This document shows, one piece after another, positions 13,601-25,000 of a DNA stretch of 64,000 nucleotides. Under the pieces are notes generated by a model. The model searched no databases, was not told the DNA's origin, and saw only the letters and a list, made by a program, of their open reading frames with translations. The stretch is taken from NCBI GenBank assembly GCA_903813345.2, contig CAIIXF020000011.1, forward strand, positions 129,001 to 193,000, read 5' to 3'. The position numbers and the translations under genes were made by a program. Each line of letters opens with the position of its first letter. Position 1 is the first letter of the stretch. This DNA is from Owenia fusiformis (taxonomy: Eukaryota; Annelida; Polychaeta; Sabellida; Oweniidae).

Positions 13601-15414
13601 AATGGGAGCTAACGACACCTGATAAATGAACAAAATCGGAAAATCTAAATTTTAACAAATTCTGCTAAAGATCAATATCGGTATGTTGTTGCCTTCACTG
13701 TTGTGTTTGGCTGAGTTCTACAATGTAACCTCGGACTAGAGATGACATGGAACATACTAGTAAGTAGATACATGGTTAAAACATCACATCATTACCTGGT
13801 TTTTACCATATGAATTTCTACCAAACATTATAAATTTTATCAAAATAACCACTAATTCAGCTTATTTACAACCCCTAGATTTCAATACACCAGTGTGTCA
13901 GATAAGGATTTTTTTCGGCTAGCCATTTTGGCCACTAGATTTCAGATACCACTGGCCAAACAGATTTGGCACTAGCCAGTACAAAATTACGCTAACATCG
14001 CAATTATTATTAATAAAATCATTTATTATATCTAAAAAGTAAAGAATCAGCAATTTGTCAAACTTGTGCATCCAACTATATCAAAGTATCATTTAATTGC
14101 CTAATAATAACACTTAAGTATGATATGATGATGATTAAAAATGTATCATGGGCTCCAGAAAATTATTGATATTTACAACCTCTCTTGTGCAAACTGAGCA
14201 TGATATTCCTCATAAAAGTCAAGTTTTAGCCCCTACATATAGATCTTCACAGAAAAATTAATCAAGAACAAAAAATACACGTGGCTTAGTAACAGTAATC
14301 GCTGTCTTTAGCGCCAACCCCCTAATAACCATTCACCCGCTTCACAAAGTTCAAGAATTATCAAGGAATAACTTAACTATTAATACACAGCAAAAATAAT
14401 TTCCGAAAAAGTCAGCCAGCGATAATAGAGTACTTCATCATTTTTTATACTAAAATGTGGAAAAAGTGGCGCATTTTGTAATTCAGTGCATCATCAATAT
14501 GAATATCTATCATTTGATGCTTTCCACATAATACTAAACCATTATTTTGATGAATGAAGAAGGAAATGTCCATGTTTGAAAATATTTTTTCGGCAATAGC
14601 TTCTGCGCAGTTTTGATGTGCATCTGATCCCTTCGACCAATCAGAACTCTCGAATAAAGAAATCCAGAGCACGGCCAATCAGAATCCAAGATAGAAAACG
14701 TTTCGGGATCGATCAAGAAGGAATATCCGGATGTTCTCGATTTTCGATCTCGGTGAGTTCCTTGGCAGAAATATGCCATTATCTTCGGGTTTTCAAGTCT
14801 GATTTGCATCCAGATCGCCGATATGGCAAGTGCTCAAAACTGTTCGCCAGATGTATTTTCTGATGGCATTTGGCGAATAGCAACCGCTTATCCGACACAC
14901 TGTACACAAGTGGTTGTGGGGGTGATTTGAAAAATCAACACCACATTTATTGGTGTAGAGTCTTGTCTATTGATAAATGAACAAAATCGGATTGTTTATA
15001 AGTTTGATAGATTGGGAGCTAATGGCACATGATAAATGATTTGTCTGATAGTGTAATTAAGAATCTTAAAGAAACTCTTTACCATAGGATAGCACAATCA
15101 GGACCCACCTGGACTTTTTTACATATTGAGTTTAACCACATATTCACCTATCTATTTTAAATTTACAAATGAAGAAGTCCCAAATCTCCCGCTTTCAAAA
15201 ATCCTCCTGTTATCTGATTGGTTGTGAAATTTGTTTATCATGAAACTGATTGGCTGTCTGGTTAAAGGCGTGTGAGGGTGCTTGTGTGACTCGACACGGA
15301 TTCCCCTACCGCGTAATCAATTGTGTTTAATTCTGAATGTCGGTTGTTTTTAATTCAATATATCGGCAATAATATCATAAGCTATTCTCAAGATTTACTC
15401 ACTTCGACAGCCAT
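4550..15414 (-). CDS. CCT2: T-complex protein 1 subunit beta (CCT2), 12 exons, 3' end outside window
   Basis: This is the beta subunit of the cytosolic group II chaperonin TRiC/CCT, which folds actin, tubulin and other proteins using ATP. Exons, in transcript order: 15403-15414, 13369-13618, 13065-13141, 12359-12471, 11832-11958, 11101-11277, 7385-7512, 6842-6945, 6581-6688, 5867-6007, 4966-5069, 4550-4649. All junctions are GT/AG and the frame is kept for 480 codons of a family length near 535. Seen are GPKGMDKIL (residues 45-53), VTNDGATIL (65-73), [11 protein letters not shown] (98-108, nucleotide-binding loop), MDTDKIK (end of exon 6), the HDALC aspartate of the ATPase site (about residue 394) and FGGGSSEM. 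The start exon encodes only MAVE before the donor GTGAGT; it was chosen because it joins in frame to [13 protein letters not shown]. The last exon or exons (the family's DMREGTIGDM onward) lie left of base 1. Four introns carry arrays copied from the adjacent exon edge. Start exon is less certain than the rest. Confidence 0.95.
5096..5108. promoter_or_regulatory. RFX X-box-like palindrome in CCT2 intron
   Basis: GTTGCCTAGCAAC fits the imperfect palindrome bound by RFX factors (GTNRCC, 0-3 bases, RGYAAC). It lies in the intron just upstream, in transcript sense, of CCT2 exon 11. Only the motif supports it, and about half a match is expected by chance in a window of this size. Confidence 0.25.
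5109..5866. other. CCT2 intron 10, no gene seen
   Basis: Between exons 11 and 10 the intron holds a short doubled phrase (GGGATCTGATACRGGATTGTT, at about 5212-5235 and 5249-5272) and otherwise no repeat or coding sequence that I recognise. Confidence 0.6.
6008..6350 (-). repeat. 96-bp tandem array copied from the 3' splice site and start of CCT2 exon 10
   Basis: Just upstream (in transcript sense) of exon 10 there are three and a half more copies of its start: acceptor ATTGTAG, then GTGTTAAG and on through the codons for [20 protein letters not shown], then about 35 nt of intron-like sequence. The period is 96 bp, exactly 32 codons, and the frame stays open through every copy into exon 10. 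This gives an apparent 178-codon reading frame (5814-6350) that is part real exon and part repeat. An upstream acceptor choice would therefore add 32-residue cassettes without a frameshift or stop. Confidence 0.93.
7513..8790. other. CCT2 intron 6, unique part
   Basis: No exon was found here. A small inverted pair, TGTCAATGTAACAAAA at about 7589-7604 and its complement at about 7754-7769, may mark a short foldback element. A GC-rich inverted pair around AATTCCGCGG lies at about 8691 and 8762. Confidence 0.4.
8792..9135 (-). repeat. 53-bp array from CCT2 exon 6 edge, distal block
   Basis: About six copies of the same 53-bp unit as at 10066-11100. On the minus strand each copy carries the exon 6 end (codons like TPVDTDKIK) followed by the donor GTATATATGG and intron. 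It is cut off from the main block by about 0.93 kb of other sequence, so the array was split by an insertion or grew in two places. Confidence 0.9.
9136..10065. other. Unique segment splitting the exon 6-derived array, with a small 16-17 bp minisatellite
   Basis: The 53-bp repeats stop at about 9135 and resume at 10066. The segment between is AT-rich with no coding region recognised. Near its right end, 9969-10062, there are about six copies of a unit like GGGTACGAGTTGTCTT. I found no clear terminal repeats or target duplication, so its origin is unknown. Confidence 0.6.
10066..11100 (-). repeat. 53-bp tandem array copied from CCT2 exon 6 end plus 5' splice site
   Basis: About 20 copies of a 53-bp unit abut the real exon 6 end at 11101. 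On the minus strand each unit reads as the last codons of the exon ([10 protein letters not shown] and variants), the donor GTATAT and about 20 nt of intron. The period is not a multiple of three, and reading past the donor hits a stop within one unit. A distal block of the same family is at 8792-9135. Confidence 0.95.
11300..11510. repeat. About 50-bp repeat with ATTGGTCAAATCATGTCA core
   Basis: Four diverged copies of a unit with the core GTGATTGGTCAAATCATGTC lie in CCT2 intron 5. Single diverged relatives occur in other introns of the same gene at about 11985-12045 and 13190-13250. This looks like a short dispersed repeat that was locally duplicated. The inverted CCAAT box it contains (ATTGG) may be incidental. 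Confidence 0.7.
12615..13064 (-). repeat. About 28-bp array copied from CCT2 exon 3 end plus 5' splice site
   Basis: About 16 copies of a unit like ACTCACCTTTAGCATTTCAC plus AGGCAAGT precede the real exon 3 edge at 13065. On the minus strand this is the exon end (codons for LACEMLK), the donor GTGAGT or GTAAGT, and nothing else, so nearly the whole unit is exon plus splice site. Several copies keep GTGAG as a perfect-looking donor. Reading through gives a TGA within the first unit. Confidence 0.93.
13891..14902. mobile_element. Non-autonomous DNA transposon, TIR CAGTGTGTCRGATAAG, 5-bp target duplication
   Basis: The left end CAGTGTGTCAGATAAG and the right end CTTATCCGACACACTG form terminal inverted repeats. 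They are flanked by TACAC at 13886-13890 and 14903-14907. The element is 1012 bp, lies in CCT2 intron 1, and has no transposase that I can recognise. The CAG-type ends suggest the hAT superfamily, but the 5-bp duplication is short for typical hAT, so the superfamily is unsettled. Confidence 0.75.
14961..15040 (-). repeat. Decayed copy of the CCT2 exon 2 acceptor region
   Basis: The phrase GATAAATGAACAAAATCGGA occurs next to the real exon 2 acceptor (13621-13640) and again at about 14970. A little further on, TGGGAGCTAATGGCACATGATAAATG matches the exon 2 start plus acceptor (TGGGAGCTAACGACACCTGATAAATG) with a few changes. It looks like an old tandem duplication of the exon 2 edge that was later split by the transposon at 13891-14902. 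Confidence 0.7.
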
Positions 15415-15583
15415 GTTAGATTTTGAAACTTATGCCTCTCCAACGGAGAAACGGACAGCTGAATAATAGTGACCTTTGAAACTAAATTAAGTTGATCCGC
15501 GGCTTACTTTTGTTCTCTAACTATGTCATACATCATTATCATCCTTCAGTGCAATTATTGGAGCGCGGAAGTACTTCCTTTTC

Positions 15584-15812
15584 GATAAAGACTTGTAATT
15601 GTTAGTCGAGTGAATGTTTTTTCTGCCAAATTCCAATATGGCGTTTTCTGCCCAGACATTTTCGTAAATCTTTGGAGGTTGTCCGAACCTAACTCATTCT
15701 CAAAATTCATTTCGTTCGTTGCATATCTCGCTCCTAGCAAACCGCCATATTGGAAATGGGTCACAAAAACATTCACTCGATGAACAATTTAAAAGTCTTG
15801 ATCGAGAAAGAA
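15584..15812. mobile_element. Foldback (long inverted repeat) element upstream of CCT2
   Basis: Two arms of about 65 bp, sharing TCGAGTGAATGTTTTT and CCAATATGGCG in opposite orientation (about 15584-15646 and 15739-15812), surround some 90 bp. This is the structure of a small inverted-repeat transposon. It sits about 170 bp upstream of the CCT2 start codon. Confidence 0.65.
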
Positions 15813-16126
15813 ATTTTTAAGATTTTCGACATCTGAAAAGTCACTCTACTTTTTTGTGATTTTGAATCACAGAAAGCATTCTGAAGTTTCAAATTGGGGC
15901 CACGTTTAATTTTTGGCATCCGCCTAATGTATACCACTTACCTTTTGTTGATTCTTTCATAAACTCAGTTTGACCGGAGGTATCTTTGTTGCCGCTCGAT
16001 TTTTAATAAAAAAAATGTCCCTTTTCTAATCACCCGGATATGCTGTTTACTTAGACTCGCCCAAAACGAGGGGTGTCAAACGCAAGATGATAGAGATGCA
16101 GACATGTTGCCACTCTCAGAGAATCT

Positions 16127-16998
16127 TAACCAAACCCTTCTGGCCCAGTTATCTACTCCTGACGTCCTAGATCTGGGCCAGACTCGATCCAATGCAAAAA
16201 ATGGGGTATTTACTCCGGAAAACACACACTGGTTTTTCAATGTATAATACGTGCTGATAAATGAATAAACATCATAAAAATCACTTACGTGTTCGTTCCT
16301 TGTATCAAACTTTGTATTTATATTAGGTTTCCATCGCTGGATGACGGCTAATAAATAAGAACGAAACGTCTAAACGCAGCAAAAAGAAACATTCTTCTGC
16401 AATCTGTTCGTGATCTCGTAGAATATCGAGAAGTCTCGGCTGCTTATTTCGTTCAGTACTACATTCCGTCAGTTCAACAAATTGAAAAATCGTATTTAAT
16501 GTCCACCATATTTCTTTCCAGTTTAAATACAACACAGACACGTCTGTTTTATAAAGTTATCTACGTTTTGATAACAAATCTGCTGAACAAATCGTAATAT
16601 TTGGAATGTATTGACTCCCGGGAAATGTATTTTCGTTCCATGAAAGTTTAAAAATTATCGGGTCACACTCGTGTTACGTCACATCATGTGACTTTATTCG
16701 GTGCGGAGAACTGACGAAATATTGACGAAATGTTGTGCCCATTTCAACATCAATATAACAAACAAAACACCACATTTATGCGTAAGTTATGTTCTCTTTA
16801 TTTCAAATAAATACTTGGGTTTACATGGTACCCGATGTTTTGGTTGGATGGCTAATAGGGAATGAATAATAAGTGATGATTCAGCAGTGTGTTTTTTCCG
16901 GAGTAAATACCCCCTTTTTTGCATTGGACCTTGTCTGGCCCTAGATCTATGACAATTCAGAATCTGGAGAAGATTACTGGGCCAGACGGGTTTGGTTA
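16127..16998. mobile_element. Mutator-like non-autonomous transposon with 9-bp target duplication
   Basis: The 872-bp element begins TAACCAAACCCTTCTGGCCC and ends with its inverted copy. The arms are about 110-125 bp and share GCATTGG/CCAATGC and GGAGTAAATACC blocks with small indels. It is flanked by identical AGAGAATCT at 16118-16126 and 16999-17007. Long terminal inverted repeats plus a 9-bp duplication are the hallmarks of MULE/MuDR elements. No transposase is present. Confidence 0.85.
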
Positions 16999-18311
16999 AG
17001 AGAATCTATTCCATAATTTCAACATTACTACGCGGTTTTACAAGCGAAAAGGATAAGGGCAGGTTGTATATAGGACTGGACAAGATGAAAATAAATATTC
17101 TAAATAGATGACACCCCTTTCGAAATAAGATGAACTGAACCTATCACATCAACGATTTCTTAGAAGAAATTACGTCAGAAAAACAAAAGCTCCGTAGAGA
17201 ATTTTAGCTTGAAATGTTGAAAAGCAAGCCCAGTTTTCTATGGGAATATACGGTAATTAATAGTTACGTGTACAATATTACCGAGTTCGATGGTGCATAA
17301 GTTAGGCGGTGGATCATTTTGTAAGAACGACAATGTGAATTCATGCGACTGTTACTTTTTGGAAGGTTTTTTGCAAAAAAGTCGAGTGACTTTTTTTAGA
17401 TGTCGAAAATCTTAGTCTAGCTTTCGCAGGAAGTAACTCAAGTCTTGAGAACAACAATAATGGGACATCATTGATTGTCCGGGAGAAAAACCTATAGTAT
17501 ACTGCATCTCTAGGTATGTTGTGACTGTGAAGAATTTAAATTCCAGAATTGTTTGCTGTTTGTTTGCAGCTTTTTGAATATTTTGATTTGAAATTGAACA
17601 TCAAAATTTACAATCAAGAATAGAGCTTCCAAGCGGCTGAAACCATAATGATACGAGTCAAATCAGATGTTAAGCATATAAAGTATAAGAAAACTTAAAA
17701 TCCATTAAGATACATACCATATTTGTGCGATAAATTGGCTAATTCTTCTGGAATATTCTGCACGTTTTTCCCTGTCAAAATCCAATATGGCCTAATCTCG
17801 CCAATTCTCGCAATATCTCCACGTTCTCAGAGTAAACAACATGGCGGTCACAACCTGACAACAGTGGAAATTTGAGATAAAATCACTCAAATACGTAGCA
17901 AGAATAGCATATAGAGAAATAACTGTGTGATGTATTTTGATTCAATATGGTTCCAATCAATTCAATTGCATTCAAGTCTATAATGATCTCGCAAATATTA
18001 TTTTTGCTGTTTTCAAAGTCATTTTAAATTTTTATGATTTTCCATTTTCACCATCAGAATAGGCCGAAGCTAATCTAGGCCTAATCAGTGAGTAAATAGG
18101 TTCAACATTTTGAAAAAATGTTGACATGGGGTCTCATCTACATCTACATCAATAATACATAATTCTTTGAATGAAAACCATTGTATTTAGAATTACCTGG
18201 CAAACTGCACACATTGGACCTTCAGCCCTGTCAACCCTCACGCATTAGGCGTGATTGTCACGCATTTGCTGGAAAAATAGAAACCACGCATCAATTTAGT
18301 GTGTATATAGG

Positions 18312-18455
18312 GGTTATGCACTGGGAGGTTTTGGATACAGGGAATATCCCGAGGGATATACAATATATCTTCCCGAGGGACCGAAGGGACCGAGGGAAGC
18401 TGTATTGTATATCCCAAGGGATATGCCATGTATCCAAACCGACCGTGCATAACTG
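18312..18455. mobile_element. Small foldback element
   Basis: Arms of about 60 bp with TTATGCAC, GGATAC and GGGATATACAATA in opposite orientation form a near-complete hairpin. It lies directly beside the inverted-repeat element at 18458-18799. The reading frames across it are by-products of the hairpin. Confidence 0.6.
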
Positions 18456-18457
18456 GT

Positions 18458-18799
18458 GTATCTCATACTTGAGTGGGTTTAGGGTAGATATAACCTTTTC
18501 CACCTTTTTCAAATGACAAGATATTTATATTTAACATTTTCGTAATATTCTTTTTGTTCAATACAATGAAATTGTAACATTTAAACTTAAAAAAATTAAA
18601 TTTTAAAATTAAAAAATTAAAACTTTTGATATTTAAACTTTTTTAAACTTTTGAAAAATTCCCGGGAGCGGGATGGATATATTATATCTGCCCACATTTG
18701 GCCTGGAGCGGGACATATACAATATATCCTGCCCGCTCCTCAGATACGATATATATTCCCGGGTGATATCTACCCCAAACCCACTCTAGTATGAGATAC
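18458..18799. mobile_element. Short inverted-repeat transposon (MITE)
   Basis: GTATCTCATACTTGAGTGGG at the left end matches, in inverted form, CCCACTCTAGTATGAGATAC at the right end. The arms are 34 bp with about three mismatches. The 342-bp body has no coding sequence. No convincing target duplication was seen. Confidence 0.75.
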
Positions 18800-19084
18800 G
18801 ATCAAATATCACGCAAATCATGCATTTCGTTGATATTTTAAAAATCATTTTTTTGTGAAATGCCGATACGGTAAAATATCGAACGGGGAAAAAAAGCGAA
18901 CGCATTCTGTTCGGTCTTTGCTTGCGATTGCCGTTTATGTCACGCATTCGGTATAAAATATGTGTATATATCACGCACTTGTTCCGAAAATATTTACATC
19001 TAACTCTGCATATTTGCTCAAAGGAGCCTATTAATTAGCTTTCTAAAATCAAATTCAATTCCATTGTAGCACTGAAAATAAAAT

Positions 19085-22000
19085 ATGGGGAAGAAGAAGG
19101 GTAAAAAGAGTGGTGCAAAGAGCACCAGCGGGAAAAAGAAAGGAAAGAGAGGGAAGAAGACGGCAGAACCACAAATAACTGCACAAGAAGCAATATTAGC
19201 CTACCAGTAAGTAGAAAATACAATATTAACCTAACAGTAAATACAAGAGACAATATTAGCTTACCAGTAAATACTAGGTGCAATATTAGTCTACCAATAT
19301 TGAGTAAATATAAGACCCACTATTGGGCTACCAGTAAGTGCAAGAAGTATCATTTGGCTACCAGTGTACAGGAGGCAATATTAGCCTTGTAACCCTAATG
19401 TACCAAAGAATATTATATTAGCCTCCAGTAAATGGTGTCGGTGTCACAGATGACTCAAAAGGAAAATGAGGAATCTCAAATAAAATATACATCATCATAG
19501 GTATAATGTCATTATAGGTATGCATTACAGGCCCGTAGCCAGAATTTTCCAAGGGTGGGTTCACTTTTCCCAAAAATTCTAGGGGTTCACTTTGGCAAAT
19601 TTGGCCAAAAATCACTCAAAAAATAGTCAGAATGGTGAAAAACTGCATGATTTTCAGAGAAATTTTGGCCATGGTGGGGGGTTCGCCTGGCTACGGGCCT
19701 GCATTAGTCATCTTATCATCATAGGTATATATAAATCATCATTAATATTTATCATCATTATTCATAGGTGTATTATCATCATAGGTATGTTTTAGTCAAC
19801 TTATCATTATAGGTATATTGTCATCAAAGGTGTGTATTAGTCATCTTATCATCACAGGTTTATTGTCATCATAAGTATGTATTAGTCATCTTATCATCAT
19901 AGGTATATTGTCATCATAGGTGTGTTAGTCATCTTATCATCATAGGTATACTGTCATCATTGGTGTGTATTAGTCATTTTATCATCATAGCTATATTGTC
20001 ATCATAGTTGTGCATTAGTCATCTTATCATCAGAGGTATATTGTCATCATAGGTGTGCATTAGTCATCTTATCATCATCAGGTATATTGTCATCAAAGGT
20101 GTGTATAAGTCATCTTATGATCATAGGTATATTGTCATCATATGTGTGTATTAGTCATTTTATCATCATAGGTATATTGTCATCATATGTGTGTATTAGT
20201 CATCTTATCATCATAGGTATATTGTCATCACAGGTGTGTATTAGTCATTTTATCATCACAGGTATATTGTCATCATAGGTGTGTATTAGTCATCTTATCA
20301 TCATAGGTATATTGTCATCATAGGTATGTATTAGTCATCTTATCATCATAGGTATATTGTCATCATAGGTGTGTATTAGTCATCTTATTATCATAGGTAT
20401 ATTATCATCATAGGTGTGAATTAGTCATCTTATCATCATAGGTATATTGTCATCATATGTGTGTATTAGTCATCTTATCATCATAGGTATATTGTCATCA
20501 CAGGTGTGTATTAGTCATTTTATCATCACAGGTATATTGTCATCATAGGTGTGTATTAGTCATCTTATCATCATAGGTATATTGTACTCATAGGTGTGTA
20601 TTAGTCATCTTATCATCATAGGTATATTGTCATCATAGGTGTGTATTAGTCATCTTATTATCATAGGTATATTGTCATCATATGTATGTATTAGTCATCT
20701 TATCATTGTGGCGAAGTTGAGTCTCTCTATCTTTTACAAAACATGAAAACAAATATAGTTAAAAATATTAATTTATTAAAGAAAAGCCAAAGTCCAAAAA
20801 TATCATTTCAATCAGTTTTTGGTTAGTCCCGAGTTCACACAACGAGGTTCTGAGGTTCCACATGCCAAAAATGCCTCTTTTATATCTTAATTTTGAGGTG
20901 GGCAGAGCCGAAATAAGAGGTCTTATCCAATAAAATATTAGGAAATCCCATTAACTAAAATTGGCCTAAAAATGAATGTTTAATTTTATAAAATGTCAAT
21001 AAGAAATAGTGATGATTTTCTGCCCACGAATCTTGAATGTTTACCGAAAGTTTGAGAATTTGGCAGAATTTGGTGGGAAAGGAATGTCTAGACAAAACCT
21101 CTGAGCCTTGTCTCATGAACTCTGGATGTTTAATCTAATTATCCAATTTAGTTCATTATCTAATTTATGTCCTAAACACATATTCATAGGTAAATTTTTC
21201 CCCTAAAAAGTATACAATTATTCGTAAAATGTGATGTAGAATATAAAGGTATAAACATTTGCAAAGTATATACAGCAGTATTGATGTTTTGGTCAGTTGT
21301 ACTCTGGGTCGTTAGGTTTAATCGCTTTTTACTTTGTTTATCAGAAATTTGCAGTCTTCAATATGATGCCAAAAACTATCGAAACTTATAAACATCTTAA
21401 CTAAACATTGCAAAATTTCCCATCAGTTGACTTCATTTATCATTGTCTGTCACTCATATCTCAAGATTAATTCTTTCATTTGATTGGCTCTAGATATAGT
21501 TCATGCCTAAAAACTGCTCTAACATGATGATAAAACATTAGAAATTAAACTGTTGATATTGTGAAATATCACACTGAGTTCAAAGATCCCCAAAACAACT
21601 GTTATAATACAAATATAAACTTATCAAAAATACGCAATAATTATAAACATGAGTAACAGAAAAAGATCATCATGACATCAACTGATGTGAAGTGAAATAA
21701 GTAGACTGACCAACGAGGTCAGCTATGACTTCATCACATCATCACAGGTATATTGTCATTATAAGTGTGTATTAGTCATCCTATCATCATAGTCATCATA
21801 GGTGTGTTAGTCATCTTATCATCATAGGTATATTGTCATCATAGGTGTGTATTAGTTATTTTATCATCATAGCTATATTGCCATCATAGGTGTGTATTAG
21901 TCATCTTATCATCGTAGGTATATTGTCATCATAGGTGTGTATTAGTCATCTTATCATCATAGGTATATTGTCATCATAGGTATGTATTAGTCCTCTTATC

Positions 22001-25000
22001 ATCATAGGTATATTGTCATCATAGGTGTGTATTAGTCATCTTATCATCATAAGTATATTGTAATCATATGTATGTATTAGTCATCTTATCATAATAGGTA
22101 TATTGTCATCATAGGTGTGTATTAGTCATCTTATTATCATAGGTATATTGTCATCGTAGATATGTAGTAGTCATCTTATCATCATTGGTATATTGTCATC
22201 ATAGGTATATTATCGTCATAGGTGTGTATTAGTCATCTTATCATCATAGGTATATTGTCATCATAGGTGTGTATTAGTCATCTTATTATCATAGTTATAT
22301 TGTCATCATATGTGTGTATTAGTCATCTTATCACCATAGGTATATTGTCATCATAGGTGTGTATTAGTCATTTTATTATCATAGGTATATTGTCATCATA
22401 GGTATGTATTAGTCATCTTATCATCATAGGTATATTGTCATCATAGGTGTGTATTAGTCATCTTATCACCATAGGTATATTGTCATCATAGGTATGTATT
22501 AGTCATCTTATCATCATAGGTATATTGTCATCATAGGTGTGTATTAGTCATCTTATCATCATAGGTATATTGTCATCATAGGTGTGTATTAGTCATCTTA
22601 TCATCATAGGTATATTGTCATCATAGGTGTGTATTAGTCATCTTATCATCATAAGTATATTGTAATCATATGTATGTATTAGTCATCTTATCATCATAGG
22701 TATATTGTCATCATAGGTGTGTATTAGTCATCTTATCATCATAGATATATATAAATCATCATTAATATTTGTCATCATTATTCATAGGTGTATTATCATC
22801 ATAGGTGTGTATTAGTCATCTTATGATCATAGGTATATTGTCATCATATGTGTGTATTAGTCATCGTATCATCATAGGTATATTGTCATCATAGGTGTGT
22901 ATTAGAAATCTTATTAACATAGGTATATTGTCATCATAGCTTCTTTTATATATTTATTATTGTAGGTATTAATCATCTTTTATATTTATATTTATCATCT
23001 TAGGTACATGTGTTAATTGTGTCTTTTAAGATTAACATCAACGAGAAACAGATGGATGATTACATGTGTTATTGTGTCTTTTAGGATTAATATCAAAGAG
23101 AAACAGATGGAGGATTATATGTGTTATTGTGTCTTTTAGGATTAATATCAAAGAGAAACAGATGGAGGATTATATGTGTTATTGTGTCTTTTAGGATTAA
23201 TATCAAAGGGGAACAGATGGAGGATTATATGTGTTATTGTGTCTTTTAGGAATAATATCAGAGAAACAGATGGAGGATTATATGTGTTATTGTGTCTTTT
23301 AGGAATAATATCAAAGAGAAACAGATGGAGGATTATATGTGTTATTGTGTCTTTTAGGATTAATATCAAAGAGAAACAGATGGACGATTATATGTGTTAT
23401 TGTGTCTTTTAGGATTAATATCAGAGAAACAGATGGAGGATTATATGTGTTATTGTGTCTTTTAGGAATAATATCAAAGAGAAACAGATGGAGGATTACA
23501 TGTGTTATTGTGTCTTTTAGGATTAATATCAAAGAGAAACAGATGGAGGATTATATGTTTGAGATAAAAAGCCTTGAGGAGAAAAAACAAAGACACCAAG
23601 GAAGAGTAAGTATTAATTAGGGAACCTTGTGCTGCCATCTATATTTGCACTCTTTAAACTAGAGCTGACTCTGAAATGAGGCTACATTTAATCAAAATGT
23701 TTAGGAAATTCATCCAGTTTTAAATCAAATGCTAATAAAATTTAGAAAAAACATTTGAAATGAGTAAGATCTTATTGAAATCTGAGAGTAAAATATCTAA
23801 ACTGATTATTATTTTATGTTAGTCTCAATTGAAATGAAGATTGTAAAATGATTTGTATGAAATCAGAGGGCAGTTTAGTGAACTATTATATAGAATCTGG
23901 GTTGAATAAATCAATTGAAAAACACAGAATTTTGTGTGTAATTTTCTATTAAAATAACAACTTTAATTTGCACAGTTAGAATGTTAAAAATCGTTCAAAG
24001 TTCTTTTAGTCTTCTAAAGATCACAATTTTTAATGTTTAAATACAATTTGCGTGTCAACATGGTCAACAAGATCACACAGTTCCATTAAAATGGCACCTG
24101 GTACAGTATTAATGTTAAATTTGTAGAATAATCGCCTAAAAGAAGAACAGGGTCAGTACTTGAAGACACTGTTAAAGCAGGCCAGAGAGTATGAGAAGAA
24201 GCTGGATGGGTTGGACCCCATACAAAAAGATGCGGTGATCACAATTATGATGGACAAATGGGAGTCAGAGAGGCAAGAGAAGAAGAATTTACAAGGTAAA
24301 TTACGATTGTTTTATCAAAATTGCTTGTTTTTAGAAATTTTGCATTCTTAATGTTGACCGTTTAAAATTATTATGAAGCGTCAAGGGCAACAATTAAGCA
24401 TTACAATTCATTATAAGTGTTAATTGTTTTAGAGTTACGCAGTGAGATCAAAAAACTAGACTCAAGTATTGAGGGAATGAAGAAAGAAGTAACCTGTTGG
24501 AAGGAATACAAAGACAGGGGACATCAATCGCACAAGACACAGATTACTTTGCTAGAAAAAGAGCTAATTGACATGAATATCAGTTTTGAAGAGATGTCAG
24601 GTAAACTAACATATTTGATGTCATATAGATTTTATATACGAGTATAGTGTCAGGTAGATAAGATATTTGATGTCAGATAAATTTGAATATTTGATGTTAT
24701 ATGAATAAGAAATAGTTGATGTCATGTATAAAAGCATAACTATTTTTAAGGGATGTGCCTCTTTATACCCATTGCTTATAGGGGCTGTGCCTCTTTAACA
24801 ATTTTACTTATATATTTTAGGTCACTTGGAAAAAACTCAGGAAAAAGCTCGGAACGAAATACAGGAATATACAGACACAACATTAGATAAACAGAAACAT
24901 TTGGCCACAGAGGTATGTTTGAAAATGTAAAAGCAGGAGAAGTAAGACATTTGAGAGGTTAAGCTGACATTTTTAAGAACTTGTACATGAACATGTGAAA

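Larger units (their letters stand above)
15415..19084. other. Divergent intergenic region between CCT2 and CCDC83
   Basis: These 3.7 kb must hold the promoters of both genes, but I see no clear TATA or initiator. Most of it is small transposons: foldback 15584-15812, Mutator-like element 16127-16998, foldback 18312-18455 and inverted-repeat element 18458-18799. A weaker inverted pair, AAGATTTTCGACATCT at about 15820 and its complement near 17399, brackets the Mutator-like element and may be an older host element. No exon was recognised. Confidence 0.6.

Noticed and set aside
17841-17860. ATGGCGGTCACAACC as a start exon
   Set aside because: It reads MAVTT then stops, without a donor that leads to any recognised exon; CCT2 needs the other strand.
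18181-18516. 111-codon frame upstream of CCDC83
   Set aside because: It crosses two small inverted-repeat elements and has a matching open frame on the other strand, as expected from hairpin DNA.
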